NCBI RefSeq assembly: GCF_035046505.1
Contig: NC_089823.1
Location: 1-64,000 of the forward strand
Length of the DNA: 64,000 bases
DNA from: Tiliqua scincoides
Taxonomy: Eukaryota; Chordata; Lepidosauria; Squamata; Scincidae
Reading direction: 5' to 3'
The position numbers and the translations under genes were made by a program. Under the pieces are notes generated by a model. The model was given only the letters and a program-made list of their open reading frames with translations, made no database searches and was not told where the DNA came from. This document shows, in pieces, positions 10,161 through 22,180 of this stretch. Each line of letters begins with the position of its first letter. Position 1 is the first letter of the stretch.

Positions 10161-11461
10161 ACTGCACTGCCATGACCCTTGGTGAGCCTGACCTCTCCTG
10201 AGAATTCAGCACGGTGTGGCCTCTTCCCACGCAAAGTCCTGCTGGGCTCCCAGAAATGCCAGCCAGAAACCACGATGGAGCCAGGCCACGGGCTGCAGGT
10301 GAGTTGGGAAATGGAGGTCCTTTGTTACAGGGGGGAGAGGAGCACCTGGGGAGGGGGTTCTGGCCAGTCTTCCTACTACCAGCGGACAGAGCACGTGGTG
10401 CTTGCTGAGGCCAGCTCTGGTGGGAGAGACTTCTCAAGCCTCCCCCAACCACCGGTGTAGAGGCACCCACAAGAAGATGCTGCCTTCTGGGAATATGTTG
10501 CGCAGCGTTTACCCCAAAGTCCCCTTGACATGAAACCAGGAGCCGTGTCTGCCCTTGACTCTGGCCCAAGTGAAATCAGAGGGTCTTAAATGTGCTTTGC
10601 TGTGGGGTGGGTGTTGCCCATATCTTTCTATACTGGAAAAGCACATCGCCCAAGACCGCACCGCTTGCTGCCCTGCCATTTGGCCTGACGGTTGTGTTTC
10701 AAAGGCCTTCCTGGGAATGAGGCAGCTGTGGAAGCCATACCCCTGCATCCCAGGCACCCAAGACCCCACTGCCAGGGGCACCGGCCACAGGGCTCTCAGC
10801 TGGGAGGTGCACAAGCCCCTGGATGCCGCAGAGAGCAGGAGCGGCAGGTCAGCTCTGCTAGTGGAGAAGAGGGCGTGGGGTGGGAGCTGCCAGCCAGCGC
10901 TAGCATCGGCTTAGCTCCTCCCTCCAATTCAATGCTGTCTGTAGGGGGGCTACTGGCAGCGGTAAGGCGGCAACAGCTGTGGCAGTGTTGACTCCCCACA
11001 CAGTTCCAGCCCTCCCCCACCCGATGCCATCTGCTTTGGGGGGAAGATCAGAGGCAGAGGGTGTTTTCCCAGTCCCACCTGCAGAAGCAGTCCCAGTCTG
11101 ACCTTCTGCTGCAGAGGGGTGGCTCCTCCTCAAGCTGTGCCCCCTTCCTCCTCTACTGCCACCCCCAGCATGTGGGACTGAGAAGGAGGGCCCAGGCATC
11201 TCTCCCCCCTCACTGCTCCTGCTGATTCCCCTCCCTGCTTTGTCTCTGATGTGCTGCTGCCCAAGTCCTGGCTGCTCCTTCACAGCTCAGCTTCCCCCCC
11301 CCCCACGTCCAGATTTCTGCTGGAATATCGAATGGGGTCTCATTTCTCCCTGGTGTAATTTCATTTCACCTCTTGCCAACCGGCACAGCAGCAGTCCCCC
11401 TGACTCATGGGCAGCGTGCCCTGGAGCCAAGGTGTCTGCTCCAGAGACATGTCCAAACAGC
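10161..11461. other. 1.3-kb spacer, unit C (no recognised gene)
   Basis: Second copy of 6311-7611 with scattered 1-bp indels in homopolymers. No gene recognised. Confidence 0.5.
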
Positions 11462-12425
11462 TTGCAGACGACACCAAGCTTTTCCAGGTGATGAAGACCA
11501 GAAGCGATTGTGAGGAGCTCCAGAAGGATCTCTCCAGACTGGCAGAATGGGCAGCAAAATGGCAGGTGCATTTCAATGTCAGTAAGTGTAAAGTCATGCA
11601 CATTGGGGCAAAAAATCAGAACTTTAGATATAGGCTGATGGGTTCTGAGCTGTCTGTGACAGATCAGGAGAGAGATCTTGGGGTGGTGGTGGACAGGTCG
11701 ATGAAAGTGTCGACCCAATGTGCGGCGGCAGTGAAGAAGGCCAATTCTATGCTTGGGATCATTAGGAAGGGTATTGAGAACAAAACAGCTAGTATTATAA
11801 TGCCGTTGTACAAATCTATGGTAAGGCCACACCTGGAGTATTGTGTTCAGTTCTGGTCACCGCATCTCAAAAAAGACATGGTGGAAATGGAAAAGGTGCA
11901 AAAGAGAGCGACTAAGATGATTACGGGGCTGGGGCACCTTCCTTATGAGAAAGACTATGGCGTTTGGGCCTCTTCAGCCTAGAAAAGAGACGCTTGAGGG
12001 GGGACATGATTGAGACATACAAAATTATGCAGGGGATGGACAGAGTGGATAGGGAGAAGCTCTTTACACTCTCACACAACACCAGAACCAGAGGACATCC
12101 ATTAAAATTGAGTGTTGGGGGAGTTAGGACAGACAACTCAGCATGTGGTTGGTCTGTGGAACTCCTTGCCATAGGATGTGGTGATGGCATCTGACCTGGA
12201 TGCCTTTGAAAGAGGATTGGACAAGTTTCTGGAGGAAAAATCCATTACGGGTTACAAGCCATGATGTTTATGTGCATCCTCCTGATTTTAGAAATGGGGC
12301 ATGTCAGATGCAGGGGAGGGCACCAGGATGAGGTCTCTTGTTATGTGGTGTGCTCCCTGGGGCATTTGGTGGGCCGCTGTGAGACACAGGAAGCTGGACT
12401 AGATGGGCCTCTGGCCTGATCCAGA
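11462..12425 (+). mobile_element. CR1 LINE fragment b (unit C)
   Basis: From the RT catalytic region to a diverged tail (TGATCCAGAGGGGTCTTG). This is the unrecombined version of the CR1 that is a chimera in unit B. Confidence 0.85.
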
Positions 12426-12798
12426 GGGGTCTTGTGAGCTGCTGCCCCTCCAGCAAGTGATGGTGAGCTGCTTCACCATTGGATGGAGTGGGCCCTGCGT
12501 CCCTCTTCTCTTCTGTGACGCCCAGCCTGAGGAACTGCACTCCACTGCTCACACCTGGGAAGGGGCGCTTGCTTTTCAAGGGGTCTCACTGCCTGCAAGA
12601 GTGGAACTCACTCGTGCCACTTTGTGGTTCTGCAAGGCCCTTCCAGCTCCTCAGGCCATCCAGTGTGCTGCAAAGTCTTTTTGCTGCCCCACATTCGGAA
12701 GGGAGCCACTTTGAGCTGACAGAGGCTGGGGAGAAGTGTTCAGGGGAGGAAGGCAGAGGATAGGCACAGAAATCCAAGGGCGTCACCCAAAGCGTCAC
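12426..12798. other. 370-bp spacer unique to unit C
   Basis: Non-CR1 sequence between CR1 fragments b and c. It occurs once in the window, which supports unit C as the least deleted unit. No gene seen. Confidence 0.5.
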
Positions 12799-13276
12799 CG
12801 GGGGGACATGATTGAGACATACAAAATTATGCAGAGGATGGACAGAGTGGATAGGGAGATGCTCTTTACACTCTCACATAATACCAGAACCAGGGGACAT
12901 CCACTAGAATTGAGTGTTGGGAGAGTTAGAACAGACAAAAGAAAATATTTCTTTACTCAGCGTGTGGTTGGCCTGTGGATCTCCTTGCCACAGGATGTGG
13001 TGATGGCAACTGGCCTGGACGTCTTTAAAAGGGGATTGGACAAGTTTCTGGAGGAAAAATCCATTACGGGGTACAAGCCATGATGTGTATGTGCCACCTC
13101 CTGATTTTAGAAATGGGCCATGTCAGAATGCCAGATGCAAGGGAGGGCGCCAGAATGAGGTCTCTTGCTATCTGGTGTGCTCCCTGGGGCATTTGGTGTG
13201 CCACTGTGAGATACAGGAAGCTGGACTAGATGGGCCTGTGGCCTGATCCAGTGGGGCTGTTCTTATGTTCTTATGT
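12799..13276 (+). mobile_element. CR1 LINE fragment c (unit C, before globin)
   Basis: Starts at GGGGGGACATGATTGAGACA and runs to the TTCTTATG tail, followed by the globin 5' flank. In units A and D this segment is joined straight to fragment a. Confidence 0.85.
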
Positions 13277-13685
13277 TAGGGTTTTGAGAATGCAAACACC
13301 CATTTGGGGGCCATCTTGGTGGGCTGAGCTTGGCCTGGGCCTCAGGTCAGGAATACTGGGTCACAAGAGCCCAAGTGAATGAGGACCGGCTGCAGTGGGC
13401 GCTCCCCTGTGTCCGTTCACACAAGATGCCTTTGTCACCCATGGGTGGCACCCTGCTATCAGCCCCAGGCAAGAGGGGCCTCTTTCCCTGCCATGTTGTG
13501 GACAGATCTTGCCAGTGCTGCTCGTTCCAGGACTGATAAACCCTGCTGGCAATGGAGGTGGCTGCAACCGGCTTTGCTATCTGGACCTCCTGCTCCCCAG
13601 AGAGAGCCACACCCCAGGACAGGCTGCCTGCTTCTCCCCAGCTCCACCAAGCCATGGTTCTCCCCCCCCCCGCCCGCTCATAGCG

Positions 13686-13741
13686 CCACCCAATGACTGC
13701 ACCCACCTGGAGTGAGGAGGAGCTTTGGCACAGGGTATAAA
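13686..13741 (+). promoter_or_regulatory. Globin copy 2 core promoter
   Basis: CACCC/CCAAT (CCAAT 13690-13694) and TATAAA 13736-13741; same spacing as copy 1. Confidence 0.8.
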
Positions 13742-13820
13742 GACCTTGCTGAGACCTCTGCTCAGCTCAGACACTTCTGCTGCACAGCCGAGTGACCTTC
13801 CTGACCCTCCATCCTCCACC

Positions 13821-15211
13821 ATGGTGCACTGGACTGGAGACGAGAAGAAGCTCATCACTAGCCTTTGGGCCAAGGTCAATGTGGCAGAAATTGGTGGCGA
13901 GTGCCTGGCCTAGTACGTTCAGGGAAGGCCTTGTGACTTGGCTGTTACCTGAGGTCAGTTGGGAGTGCCTCCTCCTCCCCGCCCCCGAAACCTAACCCCT
14001 GTGTGCCTTTCTCTCTCCCTACCTGCAGCCTCATGATTGTGTACCCCCGGACCCAGAGGTTCTTTGGCCACTTTGGGAACATTTCCAGTGCTGACAGCAT
14101 CCTTGCCAATGCCAGGGTCAAAGAGCCTGGCAAGAAGGTGCTCACCTCCTTTGGAGATGCCATCAAGAACCTGGACAACACCAAGGAGACGTTTGCCAAG
14201 CTGAGTGTCCTGCACCGTGAAAAGCTGTGTGTGGACCCCGAGAACTTCAGGGTGAGGTGCCCCCCTTGCTAGGCAGCTTGCCTTGATTGAGGGAGGAAAA
14301 GGGTGGCCGGGTCCTACTCCTCGCTGGCCCAGCTGTCACCACAACCACAAGCTCCCCCTCTCGTCTGTGAAGGGTGATGCTTAACACCCCCAACGTTCTC
14401 CGCCGGACTTAGTCTGGGGTGGGTTGAGTGCTCCACAAATCCACGGGGGTTCAACAACAAGAGGGTTGAGGTGTGTGTGCACGTGAGAGGCAGAAGAACC
14501 ACAGTGCACTTCTGTGCTAGATGTTGCTTTCCTGCCGGTTGGGGTGGGGTGCGGGGAGGAATGACTCCGCCTGTGACCTCAGTGAGGCTTAGTGGAGAAC
14601 CAGGCAGGAGGCGGTTTGCTCCGGCCGTCCTTTGCACTTTCTTCTGCGCTCCCTTCTAACTTCTCTGGGGCTTTTTTCCAAACTAACACTCTCACAGCGG
14701 TGCTGGCTGTTGCAAGCTAAGGATGACATAAAGTGGCCGGATGGAGAGGCAGAGCCTGCCTGGACCTTCGGTGTCCGTTCACATGCTACTCTTTGGAGTA
14801 GAGGAAACACCTGCACATGTCTGGCTCCGTCCACTGAGTGGGAGGCCTGGCTGTGAAGGGAGCCTAGTCACCCCTCAAGAACGCCACCCTGAGAAAGCCC
14901 CACTCCTGGACTTTTTGGGTGGGGAAGCCCAGCCGTCCTCCCCCCTCCAGCTCTCCCCAAAAGGAGCAGCTTGTGGCTGCTGCGGCTCCGTGCAGGGCAA
15001 GCGAGGCAGACAGCTGTGGGGCAGGGCAGGCCTCAGGCTCCACAAGCAGACGGCTTCATGGCCTCCTCTTCTCTTCCAGCTTCTGGGCAACATCCTCATC
15101 ATCATCGGCTAGGCAGCCCACTTTGGCAAGGAGTTCACCCCGGAGGTCCAGGGTTCCTTTCACAAGCTGGTGGTTGTCGTGAGCCACGCTCTGGGACGTC
15201 AGTACCATTGA
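13821..15211 (+). pseudogene. HBB: Beta-globin copy 2, nonsense in exon 3
   Basis: Exon 1 13821-13912, exon 2 14029-14251 (223 nt, open), exon 3 15080-15211, poly(A) signal 15286-15291. Splice sites are standard. Exon 3 is 132 nt, 3 nt longer than in copies 1 and 3, and has an in-frame TAG at 15110-15112 (NILIIIG-stop), after which the frame continues to ALGRQYH. Distal His63 (E7) is Pro (VKEPGKKVL), which would remove the ligand-stabilising histidine. Residue 97 is Cys. Tyr30 and Arg37 are shared with all copies. The protein would lack the last third of the G helix and helix H, so a working globin is very unlikely. Confidence 0.9.
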
Positions 15212-15618
15212 GGGGAACCAGCTGCCTCCCGGCCACCTTGTCACCCGCAGGAACTCCCTTCCAGCCACTTGTGACAGTTCCTTCGAATAAAGTTGACTCC
15301 CTGCAGTCCAAGCTGGTGCCTGTGTCTCTGTGGGTCCTGCTGGTGGGGTGTAACTGGTCAATGGCATCTCCTGGGGGAAGGGGAGGCCTGCTTAGGGGGG
15401 TAGGCCAAGTGCAGGTTGGAGGGAAGGCAGGTCGATTTTGGACGCTCTCCACACACATCAACCTGGGTGTTTGGGTTTCACGCTCCTTGCATGGCTTCCT
15501 GTGTCGTTGTCACCCTCTCCCCCCCCAGGACAGGGGTAATTCTTCTGATTCCATGTAGTGTCTCTAAGGTCCAAGGTATCCATGGGTGAAAATCTCCAAG
15601 ATAAATTGGAGTACTGGC

Positions 15619-15847
15619 ATAAGAACATAAGAACAGCCCCACTGGATCAGGCCATAGGCCCATCTAGTCCAGCTTCCTGTATCTCACAGCAGCCCACCAA
15701 ATGCCCCAGGGAGCACACCAGATAACAAGAGACCTGCATGCTGGTGCCCTCCCTTGCGTCTGGCATTCTGACACAACCCATTTCTAAAATCAGGAGGTTG
15801 CGCATACACATCATGGCTTGTACCCCATCATGGATTTTTCCTCCAGG
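15619..15847 (-). mobile_element. CR1 3' tail, inverted (unit C)
   Basis: Equivalent of 3899-4132 in the 3' flank of copy 2. Confidence 0.85.
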
Positions 15848-16361
15848 CCACACCTGGAGTATTGTGTCAAGTTTTGGTTGCCGCATCTCAAAAAAGACAT
15901 AGTGGAAATGGAAAAGGTGTAAAAGAGAGCGACTAAGATGATTACGGGGCTGGGGCACCTTCCTTATGAGGAAAGGCTACGGTGTTTGGGCCTCTTCAGC
16001 CTAGAAAAGAGGCGCCTGAGGGGAGACATGATTGAGACATACAAAATTATGCAGGGGATGGTCAGAGTGGATAGGGAGATGCTCTTTACACTCTCACATA
16101 ACACCAGAACCAGGGGACAGCCACTAAAATTGAGTGTTGGGAGAGTTAGAACAGACAAAAGAAAATATTTCTTTACTCAGCGTGTGGTCGGTCTGTGGAA
16201 CTGCTTGCCACAGGATGTGATGATGGCATCTAGCCTGGACGCCTTTAAAAGGGAATTGGACAAGTTTCTGGAGGAAAAATCCATGACGGGGTACAAGCCA
16301 TGATGTGTATGCGCAACCTCCTGATTTTAGAAATGGGTTATGTCAGAAGGCCAGATGCAAG
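15848..16361 (+). mobile_element. CR1 LINE 3' fragment d (unit C)
   Basis: Equivalent of 4133-4640. Reads CACCTTCCTTATG where units A, B and D read CACCATCC. Confidence 0.85.
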
Positions 16362-16962
16362 GGAGGGCACCAGGATGAGGTCTCTTGTTATCAGGTGTGC
16401 TCCCTGGGGCATTTGGTGGGCTGCTGTGAGATACAGGAAGCTGGACTAGATGGGCCTATGGCCTGCTCCAGTGGGGCTGTTCTTATGTTCTTAACTACAA
16501 TTCCCAGGAAGCCTTGCAGGTCTCTTGTTATCTGGTGTGCTCCCTGGGGCATTTGGTGGGCCGCTGTGAGATACAGGAAGCTGGACTAGATGGGCCTATG
16601 GCCTGATCCAATGGGGCTGTTCTTATGTTCTTAACTACAATTCCAGGAGGCCTTGCAGGTCTCTTGTTATCTGGTGTGCTCCCTGGGGCATTTGGTGGGC
16701 CGCTGTGAGATACAGGAAACTGGACTAGATGGGCCTGTGGCCTGATCCAGTGGGGCTGCTCTTATGTTCTTAACTACAATTCCCAGGAAGCCTTGCAGGT
16801 CTCTTGTTATCTGGTGTGCTCAGAGCGCGATACCATAGTCTTTCGAGACTGAAGGTTGCCAATACAATCTCTGGGGCATTTGGTGGGCCGCTGTGAGATA
16901 CAGGAAGCTGGACTAGATGGGCCTATGGCCTGATCCAGTGGGGCTGTTCTTATGTTCTTATG
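16362..16962 (+). repeat. 140-bp CR1-tail minisatellite (unit C)
   Basis: Motif starts at 16494, 16634 (one C lost) and 16773. The 46-bp insertion is at 16822-16867. Confidence 0.9.
16822..16867 (+). mobile_element. 46-bp zinc-finger retroelement tail (unit C)
   Basis: Third copy of the insertion described at 5102-5147. Confidence 0.7.
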
Positions 16963-17222
16963 TTCTCAATACCTTTTCAAGCCCTGCGTAGTGAGGAGGG
17001 CTGGCTGTGGGGAGTCCCATGGAGGCGCCTTCCCCTTGGGCGAGAGCAGTGCAATTGGCTGAGCTAAAGAACCTAATTTTCAAAGGGAAATGTTGGAAAT
17101 GACATGGGGGGGCGGCAGGCAGGTCCGAATTTGCTGCTGCTCCGAGCAAAGGGAATGGGAAGTGGGTGTGGAGAGGGAAATCCTTCCTAGAACCACCTGA
17201 TGCAGGCTGCATCCGCTGGAAC
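16963..17222 (+). repeat. A-block, unit D
   Basis: Copy of 236-505 with one base lost (GTAGTGAGGAGG). Confidence 0.75.
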
Positions 17223-18274
17223 CCGCATGAATCAGTGCATGGAGACAGGCTTAAGCAGTGACGTGGCTAAGTTTGCAGACGACACCAAACTTTTCCCAGT
17301 GGTGACGACCAGAAGTGATTGTGAAGAGCCCCAGAAGGATCTCTCCAGACTGGCAGAATGGGCAGCAAAATGGTAGAAGCCTTTGAATATCGGTAAGTGT
17401 AAAATCATGCACCTTGGGGCATAGAATCAAAACTTCACATGTAGGCTGATGGGTTCTGAGCTGTCTGTGACAGATCAGGAGAGAGATCTTGGGTGGTGGT
17501 GGGCAGGTCGATGAAAGTGTCTACTCAATGTGCAGCGGCAGTGAAGAAGGCCAATTCTATGCTTCGGATCATTAGAAAAGGTATTGAGAACAAAACGGCT
17601 AATATTATAATGCTGTTGTACAAATCGATGGTAAGGCCACACCTGGAGTATTGTGTCCAGTTCTGGTCGCCACATCTCAAAAAAGACACAGTGGAAATGG
17701 AAAAGGTGCAAAAGAGAGCGACTAGGATGATTACTGGGCTGGGGCAGCTTCCTTATGAGGAAAGGCTGCGGCGTTTGGGCCTCTTCAGTCAAGAAAAGAG
17801 ATGCCTGAGGGGGAAATGATTGAGACATACAACATTATGCAGGGGATGGATATGGAGATGCTCTTTACACTCTCACACAACACCAGAACCAGGGGACATC
17901 CACTAGAATTGAGTGTTGGGAGAGTTAGAACAGACAAAAGAAAATATTTCTTTACTCAGCGTGTGGTTGGCCTGTGGATCTCCTTGCCACAGGATGTGGT
18001 GATGGCAACTGGCCTGGACGTCTTTAAAAGGGGATTGGACAAGTTTCTGGAGGAAAAATCCATTACGGGGTACAAGCCATGATGTGTATGTGCCACCTCC
18101 TGATTTTAGAAATGGGCCATGTCAGAATGCCAGATGCAAGGGAGGGCGCCAGAATGAGGTCTCTTGCTATCTGTGTGCTCCCTGGGGCATTTGGTGTGCC
18201 ACTGTGAGATACAGGAAGCTGGACTAGATGGGCCTGTGGCCTGATCCAGTGGGGCTGTTCTTATGTTCTTATGT
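17223..18274 (+). mobile_element. CR1 LINE a/c chimera (unit D)
   Basis: Same as 506-1556 with three small deletions. Joins fragment a to fragment c without the spacers of unit C. Confidence 0.85.
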
Positions 18275-18684
18275 TAGGGTTTGAGAATGCAAACACCCAT
18301 TTGGGGGCCATCTTGGTGGGCTGAGCTTGGCCTGGGCCTCAGGTCAGGAATACTGGGTCACAAGAGCCCAAGTGAATGAGGACCGGCTGCAGTGGGCGCT
18401 CCCCTGTGTCCGTTCACACAAGATGCCTTTGTCACCCATGGGTGGCACCCTGCTATCAGCCCCAGGCAAAGAGGGGCCTCTTTCCCTGCCATGTTGTGGA
18501 CAGAGCTTTCCAGTGCTGCTCGTTCCAGGACTGATAAACCCTGCTGGCAATGGAGGTGGCTGCAACCGGCTTTGCTATCTGGACCTCCTGCTCCCCAGAG
18601 AGAGCCACACCCCAGGACAGGCTGCCTGCTTCTCCCCAGCTCCACCAAGCCATGGTTCTCCCCCCCCCCGCCCCGCTCATAGCG

Positions 18685-18770
18685 CCACCCAATGACTGCA
18701 CCCACCTGGAGTGAGGAGGAGCTTTGGCACAGGGTATAAAGACCTTGCTGAGACCTCTGCTCAGCTCAGA
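18685..18770 (+). promoter_or_regulatory. Globin copy 3 promoter and probable cap site
   Basis: CCAAT 18689-18693, TATAAA 18735-18740, and ACACTTCTG at 18770, 35 bp after the TATA box, which resembles the usual beta-globin cap site. This predicts a 5' UTR of about 50 nt. Confidence 0.75.
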
Positions 18771-18819
18771 CACTTCTGCTGCACAGCCGAGTGACCTTCC
18801 TGACCCTCCATCCTCCACC

Positions 18820-18911
18820 ATGGTGCACTGGACTGGAGACGAGAAGAAGCTCATCACTAGCCTTTGGGCCAAGGTCAATGTGGCAGAAATTGGTGGCGAG
18901 TGCCTGGCCTA
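18820..18911 (+). CDS. HBB: Beta-globin copy 3, exon 1
   Basis: [20 protein letters not shown] to CLA plus two bases of codon 30. The apparent TAG after CLA is only the intron junction (TA then GTACGT). Confidence 0.88.
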
Positions 18912-20213
18912 GTACGTTCAGGGAAGGCCTTGTGACTTGGCTGTTACCTGAGGTCAGTTGGGAGTGCCTCCTCCTCCCCGCCCCCGAAACCTAACCCCTG
19001 TGTGCCTTTCTCTCTCCCTACCTGCAGCCTCATGATTGTGTACCCCCGGACCCAGAGGTTCTTTGGCCACTTTGGGAACATTTCCAGTGCTGACAGCATC
19101 CTTGCCAATGCCAGGGTCAAAGAGCATGGCAAGAAGGTGCTCACCTCCTTTGGAGATGCCATCAAGAACCTGGACAACACCAAGGAGACGTTTGCCAAGC
19201 TGAGTGTCCTGCACCGTGAAAAGCTGCGTGCGGACCCTGAGAACTTCAAGGTGAGGTGCCCCCCTTGCTAGGCAGCTTGCCTTGATTGAGGGAGGAAAAG
19301 GGTGGCCGGGTCCTACTCCTCGCTGGCCCAGCTGTCACCACAACCACAAGCTCCCCCTCTCGTCTGTGAACGGGTGATGCTTAACACCCCAACGTTCTCC
19401 GCCGGACTTAGTCTGGGGTGGGTTGAGTGCTCCACAAATCCACGGGGGTTCAACAACAAGAGGGTTGAGGTGTGTGTGCACGTGAGAGGCAGAAGAACCA
19501 CGGTGCACTTCTGTGCTAGGTGTTGCTTTCCTGGCCGGTTGGGGTGGGGGGCGGGGAGGAATGACTCCGCCTGTGACCTCAGTGAGGCTTAGTGGAGAAC
19601 CCAGGCAGGAGGCGGTTTGCTCCGGCCGTCCTTTGCACTTTCTTCTACGCTCCCTTCTAACTTCTCTGGGGCTTTTTTCCAAACTAACACTCTCACAGCA
19701 GTGCTGGCTGTTGCAAGCTAAGGATGACATAAAGTGGCCGGATGGAGAGGCAGAGCCTGCCTGGGCCTTCGGTGTCCGTTCACATGCTACTCTTTGGAGT
19801 AGAGGAAACACCTGCACATGTCTGGCTCTGTCCACTGAGTGGGGAAGGCCTGGCTGTGAAGGGAGCCTAGTCACCCCTCAAGAACGCCACCCTGAGAAAG
19901 CCCCACTCCTGGACTTTTTGGGTGGGGAAGCCCAGCCGTCCTCCCCCCTTCAGCTCTCCCCAAAAGGAGCAGCTTGTGGCTGGCTGCGGCTCCGTGCAGG
20001 GCAAGCGAGGGCAGACAGCTGTGGGGCAGGGCAGGCCTCAGGCTCCACAAGCAGACGGCTTCATGGCCTCCTCTTCTCTTCCAGCTTCTGGGCGACATCC
20101 TCATCACCCGCTTGGCAGCCCACTTTGGCAAGGAGTTCACCCCGGAGGTCCAGGGTTCCTTTCACAAGCTGGTGGTTGTCGTGAGCCACGCTCTGGGACG
20201 TCAGTACCATTGA
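18820..20213 (+). CDS. HBB: Beta-globin copy 3, the only intact copy
   Basis: Hemoglobin beta-type chain, the oxygen carrier partner of alpha-globin in red cells. Exons 18820-18911, 19028-19250 and 20085-20213 give 92+223+129 nt, the standard sizes, and 147 codons. The exon 1 donor is GTACGT after GCC-TA, so codon 30 is split and reads TAC. Mature numbering is kept: distal His63, proximal His92, Tyr35, Asp99, Tyr145 and His146 are present, and His2, Lys82 and Arg143 fit an organic-phosphate site. Odd residues are Tyr30 for Arg, Arg37 for Trp, Arg93 for Cys, Arg97 and Ala98. Trp37 and Arg30 lie in the alpha-beta interfaces, so tetramer stability may be altered. It could be a functional divergent chain or a pseudogene without a frame break. 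It lies in unit D with a normal promoter and poly(A) signal. Confidence 0.85.
19028..19250 (+). CDS. HBB: Beta-globin copy 3, exon 2
   Basis: Begins after CTACCTGCAG; encodes residues 31-104 with both heme histidines; donor GTGAGG. Confidence 0.88.
20085..20213 (+). CDS. HBB: Beta-globin copy 3, exon 3
   Basis: Begins after [30 protein letters not shown] through HALGRQYH and TGA at 20211-20213. Confidence 0.88.
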   Translation, partial: LLGDILITRLAAHFGKEFTPEVQGSFHKLVVVVSHALGRQYH

Positions 20214-20287
20214 GGGGAACCAGCTGCCTCCCGGCCACCTTGTCACCCGCAGGAACTCCCTTCCAGCCACTTGTGACAGTTCCTTCG

Positions 20288-20293
20288 AATAAA
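20288..20293 (+). terminator. Poly(A) signal of globin copy 3
   Basis: AATAAA 75 bp after the stop codon, at the same place in every copy (3566, 15286, 25243). Confidence 0.85.
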
Positions 20294-20622
20294 GTTGACT
20301 CCCTGCAGTCCAAGCTGGTGCCTGTGTCTCTGTGGGTCCTGCTGGTGGGGTGTAACTGGTCAATGGCATCTCCTGGGGGAAGGGGAGGCCTGCTTAGGGG
20401 GGTAGGCCAAGTGCAGGTTGGAGGGAAGGCAGGTCGATTTTGGACGCTCTCCACACACATCAACCTGGGTGTTTGGGTTTCACGCTCCTTGCATGGCTTC
20501 CTGTGTCGTTGTCACCCTCTCCCCCCCCCAGGACAGGGGTAATTCTTCTGATTCCATGTAGTGTCTCTAAGGTCCAAGGTATCCATGGGTGAAAATCTCC
20601 AAGATAAATTGGAGTACTGGCA

Positions 20623-20849
20623 TAAGAACATAAGAACAGCCCCACTGGATCAGGCATAGGCCCATCTAGTCCAGCTTCCTGTATCTCACAGCAGCCCACC
20701 AAATGCCCCAGGGAGCACACCAGATAACAAGAGACCTGCATGCTGGTGCCCTCCCTTGCGTCTGGCATTCTGACACAACCCATTTCTAAAATCAGGAGGT
20801 TGCGCATACACATCATGGCTTGTACCCCATCATGGATTTTTCCTCCAGG
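20623..20849 (-). mobile_element. CR1 3' tail, inverted (unit D)
   Basis: Equivalent of 3899-4132 downstream of copy 3. Confidence 0.85.
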
Positions 20850-21370
20850 CCACACCTGGAGTATTGTGTCAAGTTTTGGTTGCCGCATCTCAAAAAAGAC
20901 ATAGTGGAAATGGAAAAGGTGTAAAAGAGAGCGACTAAGATGATTACGGGGCTGGGGCACCATCCTTATGAGGAAAGGCTACAGTGTTTGGGCCTCTTCA
21001 GCCTAGAAAAGAGGCGCCTGAGGGGAGACATGATTGAGACATACAAAATTATGCAGGGGATGGTCAGAGTGGATAGGGAGATGCTCTTTACACTCTCACA
21101 TAACACCAGAACCAGGGGACAGCCACTAAAATTGAGTGTTGGGAGAGTTAGAACAGACAAAAGAAAATATTTCTTTACTCAGCGTGTGGTCGGTCTGTGG
21201 AACTGCTTGCCACAGGATGTGATGATGGCATCTAGCCTGGGCGCCTTTAAAAGGGAATTGGACAAGTTTCTGGAGGAAAAATCCATGACGGGGTACAAGC
21301 CATGATGTGTATGCGCAACCTCCTGATTTTAGAAATGGGTTATGTCAGAAGGCCAGATGCAAGGGAGGGC
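20850..21370 (+). mobile_element. CR1 LINE 3' fragment d (unit D)
   Basis: Equivalent of 4133-4640, joined head-on to the inverted tail. Confidence 0.85.
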
Positions 21371-21914
21371 ACCAGGATGAGGTCTCTTGTTATCAGGTGT
21401 GCTCCCTGGGGCATTTGGTGGGCTGCTGTGAGATACAGGAAGCTGGACTAGATGGGCCTATGGCCTGCTCCAGTGGGGCTGTTCTTATGTTCTTAACTAC
21501 AATTCCCAGGAAGCCTTGCAGGTCTCTTGTTATCTGGTGTGCTCCCTGGGGCATTTGGTGGGCCGCTGTGAGATACAGGAAGCTGGACTAGATGGGCCTA
21601 TGGCCTGATCCAGTGGGGCTGTTCTTATGTTCTTAACTACAATTCCCAGGAGGCCTTGCAGGTCTCTTGTTATCTGGTGTGCTCCCTGGGGCATTTGGTG
21701 GGCCGCTGTGAGATACAGGAAACTGGACTAGATGGGCCTGTGGCCTGCTCCAGTGGGGCTGCTCTTATGTTCTTAACTACAATTCCCAGGAAGCCCTTGC
21801 AGGTCTCTTGTTATCTGGTGTGCTCTCTGGGGCATTTGGTGGGCCGCTGTGAGATACAGGAAGCTGGACTAGATGGGCCTATGGCCTGATCCAGTGGGGC
21901 TGTTCTTATGTTCT
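21371..21914 (+). repeat. 140-bp CR1-tail minisatellite (unit D)
   Basis: Motif starts at 21496, 21636 and 21776. Lacks the 46-bp insertion and reads GTGCTCTCTGGGG at that site. Confidence 0.9.
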
Positions 21915-22180
21915 TATGTTCTCAATACCTTTTCAAGCCCTGCGGGAGGGCTGGCTGTGGGGAGTCCCATGGAGGCGCCTTCCCCTTGGGCGAGAGCAGT
22001 GCAATTGGCTGAGCTAAAGAACCTAATTTTCAAAGGGAAATGTTGGGAAATGACATGGGGGGGGCGGCAGGCAGGTCCGAATTTGCTGCTGCTCCGAGCA
22101 AAGGGAATGGGAAGTGGGTGTGGAGAGGGAAATCCCTCCTAGAACCACCTGATGCAGGCTGCATCCGCTGGAACCCGCAT
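21915..22180 (+). repeat. A-block, unit E
   Basis: Copy of 236-505 with about 12 bp missing after CAAGCCCTGCG. Confidence 0.75.
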
